Shown in pieces: positions 27,659-37,940 of a DNA stretch of 48,864 nt (the first letter of the stretch is position 1; each line of letters opens with the position of its first letter). The notes under the pieces were generated by a model. It did no database searches, was not told where the DNA came from, and saw nothing but the letters and a program-made list of their open reading frames with translations. The stretch spans positions 1 to 48,864 of the forward strand of contig CABZEV010000003.1 of NCBI GenBank assembly GCA_902524865.1, written 5' to 3'. A program made the translations under genes and the position numbers. The stretch is from an uncultured Pelagibacteraceae bacterium (GTDB lineage Bacteria; Pseudomonadota; Alphaproteobacteria; Pelagibacterales; Pelagibacteraceae).

Positions 27659-29284
27659 TTACATATTGCCATACTTAGGTCCACCACCGCCTTCTGGAGT
27701 AACCCAAGTAATATTTTGTGATGGCTCTTTAATATCACAAGTTTTACAATGAATACAATTTTGATAATTAATCACAAACTTTTTGACATTATTTTCATTT
27801 TGTACCTCATAAACTCCGACTGGACAATATCTTTGAGCAGGTTCATCAAATTTTTCTAAAGTATAACGTATTGGCAAATTTGGATCTTTCAATTTCAAAT
27901 GTACCGGTTGGTTATCAGCGTGATTTGTTCCAGTCAAATATACTGAGCTTGTTTTATCAAAGGTGATGATATTATCAGGTTTTGGGTATTCAATTTTAGG
28001 CATTTCATTTGCTGGCTTAAGTGTTTCGTGATCAGCATGTTTGTGTTTTAAGGTAAAAGGCATTCTACCTCTGAATAAAATTTGATCTATTCCTGTAAAA
28101 ATAATACCCAAAATAAGACCCCAGCTAAAACTTGGTTTGACATTTCTAGCTTTGTAAAGTTCTTCATAAACCCAGCTATTTTTGAACTTTTCCTCAAAGA
28201 TCGATAAATCTTTTTTCAATTTAAAGTGTTCATCAATAGTTTCAGCTGCTATCATTCCACTTTTCATGGCTGTATGAGAACCTTTTATTTTAGGCATATT
28301 AAGCGTACCCGCATCACATCCAATAAGTAATGCTCCAGGCATAAACATTTTCGGTAAACTTTGAAAACCACCTTCAATTAAAGCTCTTGCTCCATAAGAA
28401 ATTCTTTTTCCTCCTTCAATAATTTTTCTAATTGCTGGATGTGTTTTAAATCTTTGAAATTCATCAAATGGAGATAGGTGAGGATTTTTATAATCTAATC
28501 CAATGACATAACCTAAGAAAACTTGTTTGTTATCAGCGTGATATATAAAACTTCCACCATAGGTATTTTTATCTAATGGCCAACCAGCTGTATGCATGAC
28601 CATCCCCTCTTCATGATTTTTTTCTTCAATTTCCCAAATTTCTTTAAAACCAATTCCATATTGTTGAGGATCTTTTCCTTTATCTAATTCAAACTTGTTA
28701 ATTAATTGTTTACCTAAATGACCTCTACAGCCCTCTGCAAAAACAGTTACTTTACCAATAAGATCAATACCAGGCTCATAACTATCTTTTTTATTTCCTT
28801 CTTTATCTAAACCCATATCTTGAGTTGCAACGCCTTTAACAGAGCCATCATCGTTATATAGTACTTCGCTTGCCGGAAATCCTGGAAAAATTTCTACACC
28901 AAGTGCTTCAGCTTGTTCTGCAAGCCATCGGCATAAATTTGCAAGGCTTATAATATAATTTTTATGATTTTTTTGAACCGCTGGTAGTAACCAAGTTGGC
29001 CAGCTTAATGAATTATTCTTTCCTAAAAATAAAAATCTCTCTTTAGTAACCTTAGTTTTGATGGGTGAGTCTAATTCTCTCCAACCAGGAATTAATTCAT
29101 CTAAAGCTCTTGTTTCAAAAACATTTCCACTTAAAATATGTGCACCTATTTCAGATGCTTTCTCTAACAAACAAATGTTTAGTTCTGAATTTAGTTGTTT
29201 TAATCTAATGGCTGCGGCTAGTCCTGATGGACCTCCACCCACTATAACTACATCATATTCCATTGTCTCTCTGGACATAATCAA
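27659..29284 (-). CDS. Electron transfer flavoprotein-ubiquinone oxidoreductase
   Basis: FAD motif VVIVGGGPSGLAAAIRLKQL; C-terminal [4Fe-4S] CIHCKTCDIKEPSQNITWVTPEGGGGPKYGNM. Confidence 0.95.
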   Translation of the reverse strand: MIMSRETMEYDVVIVGGGPSGLAAAIRLKQLNSELNICLLEKASEIGAHILSGNVFETRALDELIPGWRELDSPIKTKVTKERFLFLGKNNSLSWPTWLLPAVQKNHKNYIISLANLCRWLAEQAEALGVEIFPGFPASEVLYNDDGSVKGVATQDMGLDKEGNKKDSYEPGIDLIGKVTVFAEGCRGHLGKQLINKFELDKGKDPQQYGIGFKEIWEIEEKNHEEGMVMHTAGWPLDKNTYGGSFIYHADNKQVFLGYVIGLDYKNPHLSPFDEFQRFKTHPAIRKIIEGGKRISYGARALIEGGFQSLPKMFMPGALLIGCDAGTLNMPKIKGSHTAMKSGMIAAETIDEHFKLKKDLSIFEEKFKNSWVYEELYKARNVKPSFSWGLILGIIFTGIDQILFRGRMPFTLKHKHADHETLKPANEMPKIEYPKPDNIITFDKTSSVYLTGTNHADNQPVHLKLKDPNLPIRYTLEKFDEPAQRYCPVGVYEVQNENNVKKFVINYQNCIHCKTCDIKEPSQNITWVTPEGGGGPKYGNM

Positions 29285-29300
29285 TTTTTTACAGATTATA

Positions 29301-30254
29301 TTATTTTTGTATAGTGTTTAATTTGTTCAATTCCTCTAAGAACTGAGGAACTGCTTCAAAAAGATCAGCTTCAAGTCCATAATCTGCGACACTAAAAATT
29401 GGCGCTTCACCATCTTTATTGATTGCTACGATCACTTTACTCTCTTTCATACCAGCTAAGTGTTGAATAGCACCTGAGATACCAACAGCGATATATAAAT
29501 CAGGGACAACAACTTTTCCAGTTTGACCAACTTGATGATCATTACTTATATATCCTGCATCAACTGCTGCTCTTGAAGCTCCAATAGCTGCATTTAATTT
29601 ATCAGCTAAAGAAGTAATTAATTTAAAATTATCGCCACTCTGCATTCCTCTTCCGCCAGAAACAACAACTCTCGCTGTACCAAGTTCAGGTCTATCAGAT
29701 TTAACTTCTTCTCTTTTGATAAATTTTGTTTTTGCGAATTCTTCACCAGGATCTGCTTTTACTATAGGAGCCGATCCACCTGAGCTTTCACATGGATCAA
29801 AAGATGTGGGTCTGATGGTTACACATTTTTTTGCATCTTTACTTTTAACTGTTGCAAAAGCATTTCCTGCATAAATTGGTCTTAAGAAAGTATCGGGCGC
29901 AATTACTTTAATAATATCACTTATTTGAGATGTATCTAAAGCAGCAGCAATTCTTGGCATTAAATTTTTGCCAAAGGTATTCGCTGAACTAATGATATGT
30001 GAATAATTTTCAGCTAATTTTACAATTACTGGCGCAAAATTTTCAGCAACAAAGTTTTCATAGTGAGTAGCTTCAACTTGAATAACCTTTTTAATTAATG
30101 GCAGCTCTGAAAGTGCTTTAGCAGCTTCATCACAATTATGTCCAATAATAATTGCATGTACATCATTATCAATTTGAGAAGCTGCTGTACTTGCATTTAG
30201 CGTAAATGGCTTTAACTGTTTATTATTGTGTTCTGCAATTAATAAAACCGACAT
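29301..30254 (-). CDS. etfA: Electron transfer flavoprotein alpha subunit
   Basis: VVSGGRGMQSGDNFKLI; GASRAAVDAGYISNDHQVGQTGKVVVPDLYIAVGISGAIQHLAGM. Confidence 0.95.
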   Translation of the reverse strand: MSVLLIAEHNNKQLKPFTLNASTAASQIDNDVHAIIIGHNCDEAAKALSELPLIKKVIQVEATHYENFVAENFAPVIVKLAENYSHIISSANTFGKNLMPRIAAALDTSQISDIIKVIAPDTFLRPIYAGNAFATVKSKDAKKCVTIRPTSFDPCESSGGSAPIVKADPGEEFAKTKFIKREEVKSDRPELGTARVVVSGGRGMQSGDNFKLITSLADKLNAAIGASRAAVDAGYISNDHQVGQTGKVVVPDLYIAVGISGAIQHLAGMKESKVIVAINKDGEAPIFSVADYGLEADLFEAVPQFLEELNKLNTIQK

Positions 30255-31003
30255 TATATTACCTTAGCTTCATTTTTCAATTTTTGAACCAACTCGGCTA
30301 CACTTGAAACTTTTATTCCAGCTTTTCTTTTTGGTGGTTCCTCAACTTTAACCTGCTCGATTCTAGGAGTTATATCTACCCCTAAATCTGACGCATTCAA
30401 TTGTTCTATGGGTTTTTTCTTTGCCTTCATTATATTTGGTAATGAGGCATATCTTGGTTCGTTTAATCTTAAGTCACAAGTTACTATTGCAGGAACATTA
30501 ATTTCTATTGTTTCTAAACCTTCATCTATTTCTCTAGTAACTTCTAATTTACCATCTTTAATTTCTATTTTAGAGGCAAAAGTTGCTTGGGGCCAATTTA
30601 AAAGCGCGCTTAACATTTGACCTGTTTGATTACAATCGTCATCAATAGCTTGTTTGCCCATAAAAACTAAATCTGGTTTTTCTTTTTCAACAATTTTCTG
30701 TAACAATTTAGAAACAGCAAGAGGTTCAATTATACCATCAGTCTTAACAAGTATTCCTCTATCTGCTCCTACTGCTAAAGCTTTACGAACAGTTTCTTGA
30801 GCTTTCTCTTCACCAATACTTACTGCAACTACTTCTGTGGCTTTACCAGCATCTTTAATTTTTACTGCTTCTTCGATTGCATTATCATCAGGTGGGTTGG
30901 TAGACATTTTAACATTATCAGTTACAACACCTGTGTTATCTTCTTTAACTCTGATTTGAACGTTGTAATCAATTACTCTTTTTACTGCAACTAAAATTTT
31001 CAT
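30254..31003 (-). CDS. etfB: Electron transfer flavoprotein beta subunit
   Basis: [50 protein letters not shown]. Confidence 0.95.
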   Translation of the reverse strand: MKILVAVKRVIDYNVQIRVKEDNTGVVTDNVKMSTNPPDDNAIEEAVKIKDAGKATEVVAVSIGEEKAQETVRKALAVGADRGILVKTDGIIEPLAVSKLLQKIVEKEKPDLVFMGKQAIDDDCNQTGQMLSALLNWPQATFASKIEIKDGKLEVTREIDEGLETIEINVPAIVTCDLRLNEPRYASLPNIMKAKKKPIEQLNASDLGVDITPRIEQVKVEEPPKRKAGIKVSSVAELVQKLKNEAKVI

Positions 31004-33435
31004 TAAGCTCTCAACAATTTATTTTCAGTATCATAAGGACTTTCATCTAATATCGTAGCTTCATACATCTTGCCTAAAATATCAACCCTAAGTTTCTCCC
31101 CTACATTAGCCAAGTCTGGTTTTACCATTGCCAATGCAATTGACTTATCTAATCTAAATCCATATTCACCACCGGTTGCTCTTCCAACAACTTTATCATC
31201 TTTATAAATTGGATTGTTTCCTAATACATCTGAGTCAGTTGTATTATGAACTTCGAGAGTGACTAATTTATTATCAAAACCTTTTTCTCTCCACTTGTTT
31301 AATGCTTCAAGACCTATGAAATTTCCTTTATTTGGATGCACAAACCTATCTAACCCTGACTCGTAGGGTGAATATTCTATTGAAAGTTCTGTTCCTACTA
31401 ATTTGTAAGATTTTTCAATTCGTAAACTATTCATCGCTCTAATTCCAAAAGGCTTCAGCCCTAAATCTTTTCCAGCTTCCATTAATTTATCAAAAATATG
31501 ATTTTGATACTCAATTGGATGATGTAATTCCCAACCGAGCTCTCCAACAAAGTTTACTCGCATTGCATTTACTGGAGCATAGCCAACATTAACATTTTTA
31601 GCTGTTAACCATTTAAAATTTTCATTAGAAAAATCATCTGAGGAAACTTTTTGAATTAATTGTCTTGCCTTTGGTCCAGCTACAACAAGCACTCCTTTGC
31701 TATTAGTTAAATCCTCAAATATTACTGATCCATCAGTTGGCATCCACTTTTGTATCCAATCATGATCTAGCCTTAGATTTGCACCTGCTGAAACAAGATA
31801 ATAGCTGTTTTCAGCCTCTTTCATAATTGTAAATTCTGAATGAACTCCCCCTTTTGTATTTAATGCATGACATAAATTTATTCTGCCAATTTTTTTGGGA
31901 AGTTTATTTGCTACTAAATAATCTAAAAATTCCTCAGCTTTAGGACCTTTAATTCGACATTTTGCAAATGCTGTCATATCTAATAGACCAACATTTTCTT
32001 TTACATTCTGACACTCTTTTTTAATTGCATCAAACCATTTTGACCTTCTAAATGACCAGTCATCTTTTTGTTTCATACCATCCGTTGCAAAAAAATTAGG
32101 TCTCTCCCAACCAAACTTTTGACCAAATACTGCTCCTAAATCTTTCATTCTTTCATAACAAGGAGATGTTCTTAATGGTCTTGCAGCTGGTCTTTCCTCA
32201 TCAGGATAATGAACAATAAACACGTGACTATAAGCCTCCTCATTTTTTGCTTTTAAATAAGATTTGGTTGCATAATTTCCGTAACGTCTAGGTTCAACAC
32301 CAAGCATGTCAATTGTTGGTTCTCCATCAACAATCCATTCTGCTAATTGCCAACCTGCTCCTCCAGCAGCTGTGATACCAAAACTATGACCCTCATTAAT
32401 CCAAAAATTTTTTAATCCCCAAGCTGGCCCGACTATTGGATTGCCGTCAGGCGTATAACAAATTGCTCCATTGTAAACTTTTTTAACTCCGACTTCACCA
32501 AATGCAGGAACTCTATGAATAGCACCCTCAATATGAGGTGCCAGACGATCTAAATCTTCTTGGAATAATTCGTATTCAGAATCTTTTGAAGGTCCCTCAA
32601 CATAACAAGCTGGAGCACCATCTTCATAGGGACCTAATATTAATCCTCCTGCTTCTTCTCTCATATACCATCTGCTATCACTATCTCTTAAAACTCCCAT
32701 CTCAGGCAATCCAGCTTTTTTTCTTTTTTGAATTTCTGGGTGAGGTTCTGTCACGATATATTGATGTTCAACCGGTATAACTGGTATATCTAATCCAACC
32801 ATTTCACCTGTTTGACGTGCAAAATTTCCTGAGCAAGAAATAACATGTTCACACTCAATTGAACCTTTATCAGTTTCAACTACCCAACCACTTTTTGTTT
32901 GCCGGATTGCTGTAACAGCTGTATTTCTATAAATCTCCGCTCCCCTATTTCTTGCACCTGAGGCTAAAGCTTGTGTTAAGTCAGCTGGCTGAATATATCC
33001 ATCTTCAGGATGTTGAATAGCCCCAATTAAATCATCGGTTTGACATAAAGGCCAAATTTCTTTTACTTGTTGCGGTGATAAAAATTTTACATCAACACCA
33101 ATTGTTTTAGCAACACCAGCATACTGGTGATATTCATCCATTCTATCTTTGGTGCTCGCTAAACGAATATTTGAAACTACACTAAAGCCAACATTTTTTC
33201 CTGTCTCTTCCTCTAGTGTTTTATAAAGATTAACTGCATACTTATGTAATTGACCAACTGAGTAACTCATATTAAACAGCGGTAATAATCCCGCCGCATG
33301 CCAAGTTGATCCAGATGTAAGTTCTTTTCTCTCAACTAAGACAACATCAGACCAGCCTTTTTTTGCTAAATGATAAAGAGCACTTACTCCAACCACACCA
33401 CCACCAACAACAACCACTTTAGTTTTTGATTTCAT
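31003..33435 (-). CDS. Dimethylglycine/sarcosine dehydrogenase-like (FAD oxidoreductase + GcvT domains)
   Basis: [43 protein letters not shown]-terminal GcvT-like [23 protein letters not shown]. Confidence 0.88.
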   Translation of the reverse strand: MKSKTKVVVVGGGVVGVSALYHLAKKGWSDVVLVERKELTSGSTWHAAGLLPLFNMSYSVGQLHKYAVNLYKTLEEETGKNVGFSVVSNIRLASTKDRMDEYHQYAGVAKTIGVDVKFLSPQQVKEIWPLCQTDDLIGAIQHPEDGYIQPADLTQALASGARNRGAEIYRNTAVTAIRQTKSGWVVETDKGSIECEHVISCSGNFARQTGEMVGLDIPVIPVEHQYIVTEPHPEIQKRKKAGLPEMGVLRDSDSRWYMREEAGGLILGPYEDGAPACYVEGPSKDSEYELFQEDLDRLAPHIEGAIHRVPAFGEVGVKKVYNGAICYTPDGNPIVGPAWGLKNFWINEGHSFGITAAGGAGWQLAEWIVDGEPTIDMLGVEPRRYGNYATKSYLKAKNEEAYSHVFIVHYPDEERPAARPLRTSPCYERMKDLGAVFGQKFGWERPNFFATDGMKQKDDWSFRRSKWFDAIKKECQNVKENVGLLDMTAFAKCRIKGPKAEEFLDYLVANKLPKKIGRINLCHALNTKGGVHSEFTIMKEAENSYYLVSAGANLRLDHDWIQKWMPTDGSVIFEDLTNSKGVLVVAGPKARQLIQKVSSDDFSNENFKWLTAKNVNVGYAPVNAMRVNFVGELGWELHHPIEYQNHIFDKLMEAGKDLGLKPFGIRAMNSLRIEKSYKLVGTELSIEYSPYESGLDRFVHPNKGNFIGLEALNKWREKGFDNKLVTLEVHNTTDSDVLGNNPIYKDDKVVGRATGGEYGFRLDKSIALAMVKPDLANVGEKLRVDILGKMYEATILDESPYDTENKLLRA

Positions 33436-33489
33436 TAAGCGATTCCTACTAAATTTTTATTCATAACGAAACAAAATTGTCATCTTTAA

Positions 33490-33963
33490 TCATATTGAGC
33501 TACCTAATGGGATTGGACTGGAGACCATGGTTGTTAGCCAGCAATCTTTAAGTGGACCATCTGTTTCATATTTTTCAACTTGCCAGTTAAACTTATGATA
33601 GATTTTATCTTTATCTAAAAGGATCACTTCAAATTGAGCCCACTTTTCACCACTTCCAAGCTTTGTTATAGTGTGACTTAAGTGATTGATCATCATTTGA
33701 TAAGAGTCTCCTTTGATCATTCTTTTGAATTTATCTAAAGGACCAGTTACTTTTTTGTTGTTAGGGTGAGCGAAATTCCAGGTTTGTTCAATACCGCTAT
33801 CCTTATAGATAAGGTCATTATTTTGAAGTCCTGACAATTGAATTTCTATAACTCTATCAGGTTTAATATCACTATTAGGTTTTAGTAAATCTGCTTTTGA
33901 AATTGATACTGAAGTTAAAAAAATTAAAAAAGTACTAAATATGATCTGCAGTTTTTTTAACAT
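33490..33963 (-). CDS. Exported hypothetical protein (DUF4864-like pattern)
   Basis: Signal peptide; DGPLKDCWLTTMVSSP. Confidence 0.6.
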   Translation of the reverse strand: MLKKLQIIFSTFLIFLTSVSISKADLLKPNSDIKPDRVIEIQLSGLQNNDLIYKDSGIEQTWNFAHPNNKKVTGPLDKFKRMIKGDSYQMMINHLSHTITKLGSGEKWAQFEVILLDKDKIYHKFNWQVEKYETDGPLKDCWLTTMVSSPIPLGSSI

Positions 33964-34504
33964 CTTCTAAAAATTTTTTTCTTTTTTTCTCGCCTACGAA
34001 AGGTACAGCAAAGTATCTTCGATATATAACATCCGTTATGCCGCATATATTGAATACTCCCCGTCTCAGTCTTTTTGTTGGCATATTAAGAAAAAAAGTT
34101 CGTACAGCAAATTGTGGAGATCCGTAAGTGCAAAATACAACTGCTTTTTTTCCTTTTAGATTTCCTAGAGGGTATCCATAATTTCCAAACAATTTTTTAA
34201 ATCTAAATGCCCATGGTGGTGCAAGAACTTTATCTATCCATCCTTCAACAATAGCTGGCATTCTAAAATTCCATATTGGAGCAATTAAGACTATTACATC
34301 AGAACTTTCGATTCTTTTTCTATGATTTAATACATTTTCAGTTGGTTCTTCTCCTGAATAAACTGGATCAAATTTTTCCTTATATAAGTCAACAACATCT
34401 GTAGAGTGACCATTTTTGTTAACTGTATCCACAAAAGTATTTCTTATAGATGCATTAAAAGATTTTTCATCATAATGACCATAGACAATAAAAATTTTTT
34501 TCAT
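33935..34504 (-). CDS. NAD(P)H dehydrogenase (quinone)/flavodoxin-like fold protein
   Basis: KIFIVYGHYDEKSFNASIRNTFVDTVNKNGHSTDVVDLYKEKFDPV; IWNFRMPAIVEGWIDKVLAPPWAF. Confidence 0.85.
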   Translation of the reverse strand: MKKIFIVYGHYDEKSFNASIRNTFVDTVNKNGHSTDVVDLYKEKFDPVYSGEEPTENVLNHRKRIESSDVIVLIAPIWNFRMPAIVEGWIDKVLAPPWAFRFKKLFGNYGYPLGNLKGKKAVVFCTYGSPQFAVRTFFLNMPTKRLRRGVFNICGITDVIYRRYFAVPFVGEKKRKKFLEDVKKTADHI

Positions 34505-34939
34505 TTAATCTTCAAGAACAGGAAAAGCTTGTCTAACTTTTAGAAAATGTTTTTGATACTCCATTTTAGTACATTTATTCTCTATATATTTAATTTTTTT
34601 TTCTACTACCAATTTTTTAGCTTCCAGATTTTTGATTCCAAGTTGTAACCATAAAATCTTGGCTTTAATTTTAATTGTATCTCTCGCAATATCTAAAACT
34701 TCTTTAGAAGGTCTAAAAACGTTTACTATATCAACTTTATCTTTAATATCTGTTATTTTACCACATACGTCTTCTCCTAAAATTTTTTGACCTTTGGCTT
34801 TGAGATTTACAGGGTAAACTTTAAATCCATATTTTTGCATATATTTCATGACAATGGTTGATGCTTTTGTAGGATCATTGCTCACCCCAACCATTGCAAT
34901 ATTTTTGTACTTCGAAAGAATTTTTTTAATATCATGCAT
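34505..34939 (-). CDS. CoA-binding domain protein (YccU-like)
   Basis: KNIAMVGVSNDPTKASTIVMKYMQKYGFKVYPVNLKAKGQKILGE; IVNVFRPSKEV. Confidence 0.88.
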   Translation of the reverse strand: MHDIKKILSKYKNIAMVGVSNDPTKASTIVMKYMQKYGFKVYPVNLKAKGQKILGEDVCGKITDIKDKVDIVNVFRPSKEVLDIARDTIKIKAKILWLQLGIKNLEAKKLVVEKKIKYIENKCTKMEYQKHFLKVRQAFPVLED

Positions 34940-34951
34940 TATTTTTTTTTA

Positions 34952-35725
34952 TTATCTATTTTTCCACTTAGGCTTTCTTTTTTCCAAAAAAGCCGAAATC
35001 CCTTCTTTAGCATCCATAGCCATCATATTTACTGTCATCATTTTACTTGTATGAGCATACGCTTTTCTAAGAGGCATCTCTAATTGTTTATAAAATGTTC
35101 GTTTACCAATTTTAATTGTTAAATTTGATTTAGAAGCAATCTTTTTTGCAATTTTTAAAACCTCATTATTTAATTTAGATTTTGAAAAACAATCATTTAT
35201 TAAACCAATTTCTTTTGCAAAATTTGCTTTAATTGGCTCGCCTGTAAGCAACATTTTCATCATCGGTTTTTTATTAATTTTTCTACTAACAGCAACCATA
35301 GGCGTACTACAAAATAATCCAATATTTACTCCAGGAGTTGCAAATAATGCATCTTTAGTACTATAGGCTAAATCACAACTAGCAACTAACTGACAACCAG
35401 CTGCATATGCCGCTCCATGCACTTTAGCAATTACGGGCTTATTACCCTCGACTATTTGAAGCATTAACTTAGAACACAGATTAAATAATTTTTGATATTT
35501 GTTTCCAAATTTTAAACTTTTTATTTCTTTTAGGTTATGACCTGCACTAAAACCTTTTCCACTACCTTCTATAATAATTACTTTTGTTTTTTTATTTTGA
35601 TCAAGTTTTTTTAGAACTTTAATTAAATCATTTAAAGTTTTAAAAGATAATGAATTATATGTTTTAGGATCATTGATTTGAACTATAGATATACTGCTAG
35701 ATAAGTTCTTCACTAAAATATTCAT
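34952..35725 (-). CDS. Enoyl-CoA hydratase/isomerase family
   Basis: GKGFSAGHNLKEI; KPVIAKVHGAAYAAGCQLVASCDLAYSTKDALFATPGVNIGLFCSTPMVA. Confidence 0.9.
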   Translation of the reverse strand: MNILVKNLSSSISIVQINDPKTYNSLSFKTLNDLIKVLKKLDQNKKTKVIIIEGSGKGFSAGHNLKEIKSLKFGNKYQKLFNLCSKLMLQIVEGNKPVIAKVHGAAYAAGCQLVASCDLAYSTKDALFATPGVNIGLFCSTPMVAVSRKINKKPMMKMLLTGEPIKANFAKEIGLINDCFSKSKLNNEVLKIAKKIASKSNLTIKIGKRTFYKQLEMPLRKAYAHTSKMMTVNMMAMDAKEGISAFLEKRKPKWKNR

Positions 35726-35733
35726 CAGAAATT

Positions 35734-36108
35734 CTATTTGAGTTTGCCTTTTTCTCTCATTTTGGCTCTTATTTTAGTCGCCGATATTTTTTGTATTTCT
35801 TCTGACAACACTATCTCTTCAATTTTGTAACCAACACCTCTACCGTAACAAATATTTGTAATATTAGGGACTAACATAATTTTAAAACGACCTTCAAATT
35901 CTGGATTGAGTTTATCTTCTATCTTTTTTTTAATTGTCTCAAAATCGAAAGGATTATCATCCACTCCTTGTACATCTCTTATTTGAATACTAACTTGTCC
36001 AGTTTTTTTTAAAATTTCTTTAAATAAAGTGTAATGACCATCGTGAAATGGTTGCCATCTTCCTAACATTTGTGCTGTTGGCTTTTTATTATCCCACTGA
36101 TATATCAT
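35734..36108 (-). CDS. Nucleotidyltransferase (HIGH-superfamily adenylyl/cytidylyltransferase-like)
   Basis: MLGRWQPFHDGHYTLFKEIL (HxGH) and ISATKIRAKMRE (ISSTxIR-like). Confidence 0.8.
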   Translation of the reverse strand: MIYQWDNKKPTAQMLGRWQPFHDGHYTLFKEILKKTGQVSIQIRDVQGVDDNPFDFETIKKKIEDKLNPEFEGRFKIMLVPNITNICYGRGVGYKIEEIVLSEEIQKISATKIRAKMREKGKLK

Positions 36109-36515
36109 TTTTTTATGTCCTTATATATTTTTGGTGCCCAATTTTTAGCATCTTGTGTAGTAACATGAAAGTTATACTTATCAGGTTTTACAAACATCTT
36201 GTTAGTATCGTCAAATCTCCCCTCTTTAATCGTATCTACCCAAATAATATAATCTGCGGGAAATAAACTTCTTGCCTCTGGTGTTGGACAAATAAAATCT
36301 GCTACAACATAATTACCATCCTTTATCAATTTTAAAGCAAAATCAGCCATTCTTCTTGCTTGTCTTTTTCTACCTTCTTCAGAAAAATCCCAGTCGTTAG
36401 CTTCTTTTCTTACCTCATCTGCATTCAATCTTTTTGCGTTTAATAATGGTGCAAGCTCATTTGCTAAAGTTGTTTTTCCAGATCCTGGTAAACCCATTAT
36501 TAATATTATCTTCAT
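36105..36515 (-). CDS. APS-kinase-like / zeta-toxin-like P-loop kinase (start at 36515 preferred; ORF track extends to 36542)
   Basis: IILIMGLPGSGKTTLANELAPLL Walker A; LNADEVRKEANDWDFSEEGRKRQARRMADFALKLIKDGNYVVADFICPTPEAR, APS-kinase-like spacing. Confidence 0.75.
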   Translation of the reverse strand: MKIILIMGLPGSGKTTLANELAPLLNAKRLNADEVRKEANDWDFSEEGRKRQARRMADFALKLIKDGNYVVADFICPTPEARSLFPADYIIWVDTIKEGRFDDTNKMFVKPDKYNFHVTTQDAKNWAPKIYKDIKK

Positions 36516-37141
36516 TATTTTACTTTGTATAATCCAAGCCAAGCATTTACATCTTTACTTGCAATGTAATCAGATTTAAAAAATTCAATTTCTTCCCATT
36601 TATTATTTTTTTTTAATGCTTCAATTTTTTTATCAAAGCCATACTCCTCATAAATTCCCTCGTTTATAGTAAAACAAATTAATCCATTACTTTTAGTAAT
36701 TCTTATAAATTCGTCTAAGGCTTGAGGTTTAACATGACCAAAAGTAAATGTTCCTACACACATTATAGCACCAAAAAAATTATTATTAATATTGATTGGT
36801 TTGTTTAAATCTAATTTGATTAATCTTTGATACAAATTTCTAGGTATTGTATCTAATAATTTTTGTGATAAGTCAGCACCATGGAAATATTTATAACCAA
36901 ATTTTTTAAGTTCTAATCCTACCAACCCAGATCCACAACCCGCATCAAAAATAGATATATCTTTATTTAACGCATATTTTTTAAAAACTTCTACAGTTTC
37001 TTTAGGTCCTGTATAATTCCAATCAGCCATGTCTTGATTGTATTTGTTCCCCTCACCCCACTCATCATAATATTTCATAACTTCATGAGTAGTTTTGAGT
37101 TTATAAATAGGAACTTTATTTCCAACGTCTTTTTGAGCCAT
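36515..37141 (-). CDS. Class I SAM-dependent methyltransferase
   Basis: ISIFDAGCGSGLVGLELKKFGYKYFHGADLSQKLL; MCVGTFTFGHV. Confidence 0.85.
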   Translation of the reverse strand: MAQKDVGNKVPIYKLKTTHEVMKYYDEWGEGNKYNQDMADWNYTGPKETVEVFKKYALNKDISIFDAGCGSGLVGLELKKFGYKYFHGADLSQKLLDTIPRNLYQRLIKLDLNKPININNNFFGAIMCVGTFTFGHVKPQALDEFIRITKSNGLICFTINEGIYEEYGFDKKIEALKKNNKWEEIEFFKSDYIASKDVNAWLGLYKVK

Positions 37142-37211
37142 AAATATAATGAGATTATATTACACGATTAATTTCTTTGACAGCATTTTCAAAAAATATA
37201 ATCATTATCTG

Positions 37212-37940
37212 ATGAATTTTTCTTTAGAAATTGGACCTCAGACAGATCTAGATACTGTGCCCGCTATAAAAGATATTTATATTACCTTGCTACCTGGGGG
37301 AGATTATAAAGAGACAGCTCAACAAGCAGTTGAGTTAGTAAAGAAAGGTTTTAATCCAGTCCCGCATTTTCCCGCAAGATCTATGCTGGATGAAAAACAA
37401 CTAAAAGATTATGTTTCGAGATGTAAAGATGGTGGAGTCGAACAAGTTTTAATCATAGGGGGAGGTAGGGAGCCGATGGGGAAATTCGATAGCTCTTTTC
37501 AACTTTTGGAGACTGGTTATTTTGAGAAGTTGACGATAGGAATTGCTGGACACCCAGAGGGGAGTCCTGATATATCCGATTCAGATTTAGAAAAAGCTAT
37601 GAAAGATAAAAAGCCTTATGCTGATTATATTGTAACTCAATGGTTACTAGATCCTCAGCCAATTATAGACTTTATCTCTAAACAAAGCGTACCAGTGCAT
37701 GTGGGAATTACTGGGCCTCTAAAAATATCTAGCTTAATAAAATTTGCTAATATAGTTGGTGCAAAAAATTCCATAAATTTTCTTAAATCTAATTTTACTA
37801 AGGCGTTAGATTTAATTAAACCTAAAGACCCTAATGATTTAATTGGGAAAATTAAATCGCACACTGATTTTTTTCACATTTATACATTCGGCGGCTTGAA
37901 GGAAACTAACAAGTGGTTGAAGGAGAATAGTTATGTCTAA
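37212..37940 (+). CDS. Short methylenetetrahydrofolate reductase-like protein (alternative start 37149)
   Basis: LEIGPQTDLDTVPAIKDIYITLLPGGDYKETAQQAVELVKKGFNPVPHFPARSM; VLIIGGGREPMGKFDSSFQLLETGYFEKLTIGIAGHPEGSPDI. Confidence 0.78.
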   Translation: MNFSLEIGPQTDLDTVPAIKDIYITLLPGGDYKETAQQAVELVKKGFNPVPHFPARSMLDEKQLKDYVSRCKDGGVEQVLIIGGGREPMGKFDSSFQLLETGYFEKLTIGIAGHPEGSPDISDSDLEKAMKDKKPYADYIVTQWLLDPQPIIDFISKQSVPVHVGITGPLKISSLIKFANIVGAKNSINFLKSNFTKALDLIKPKDPNDLIGKIKSHTDFFHIYTFGGLKETNKWLKENSYV

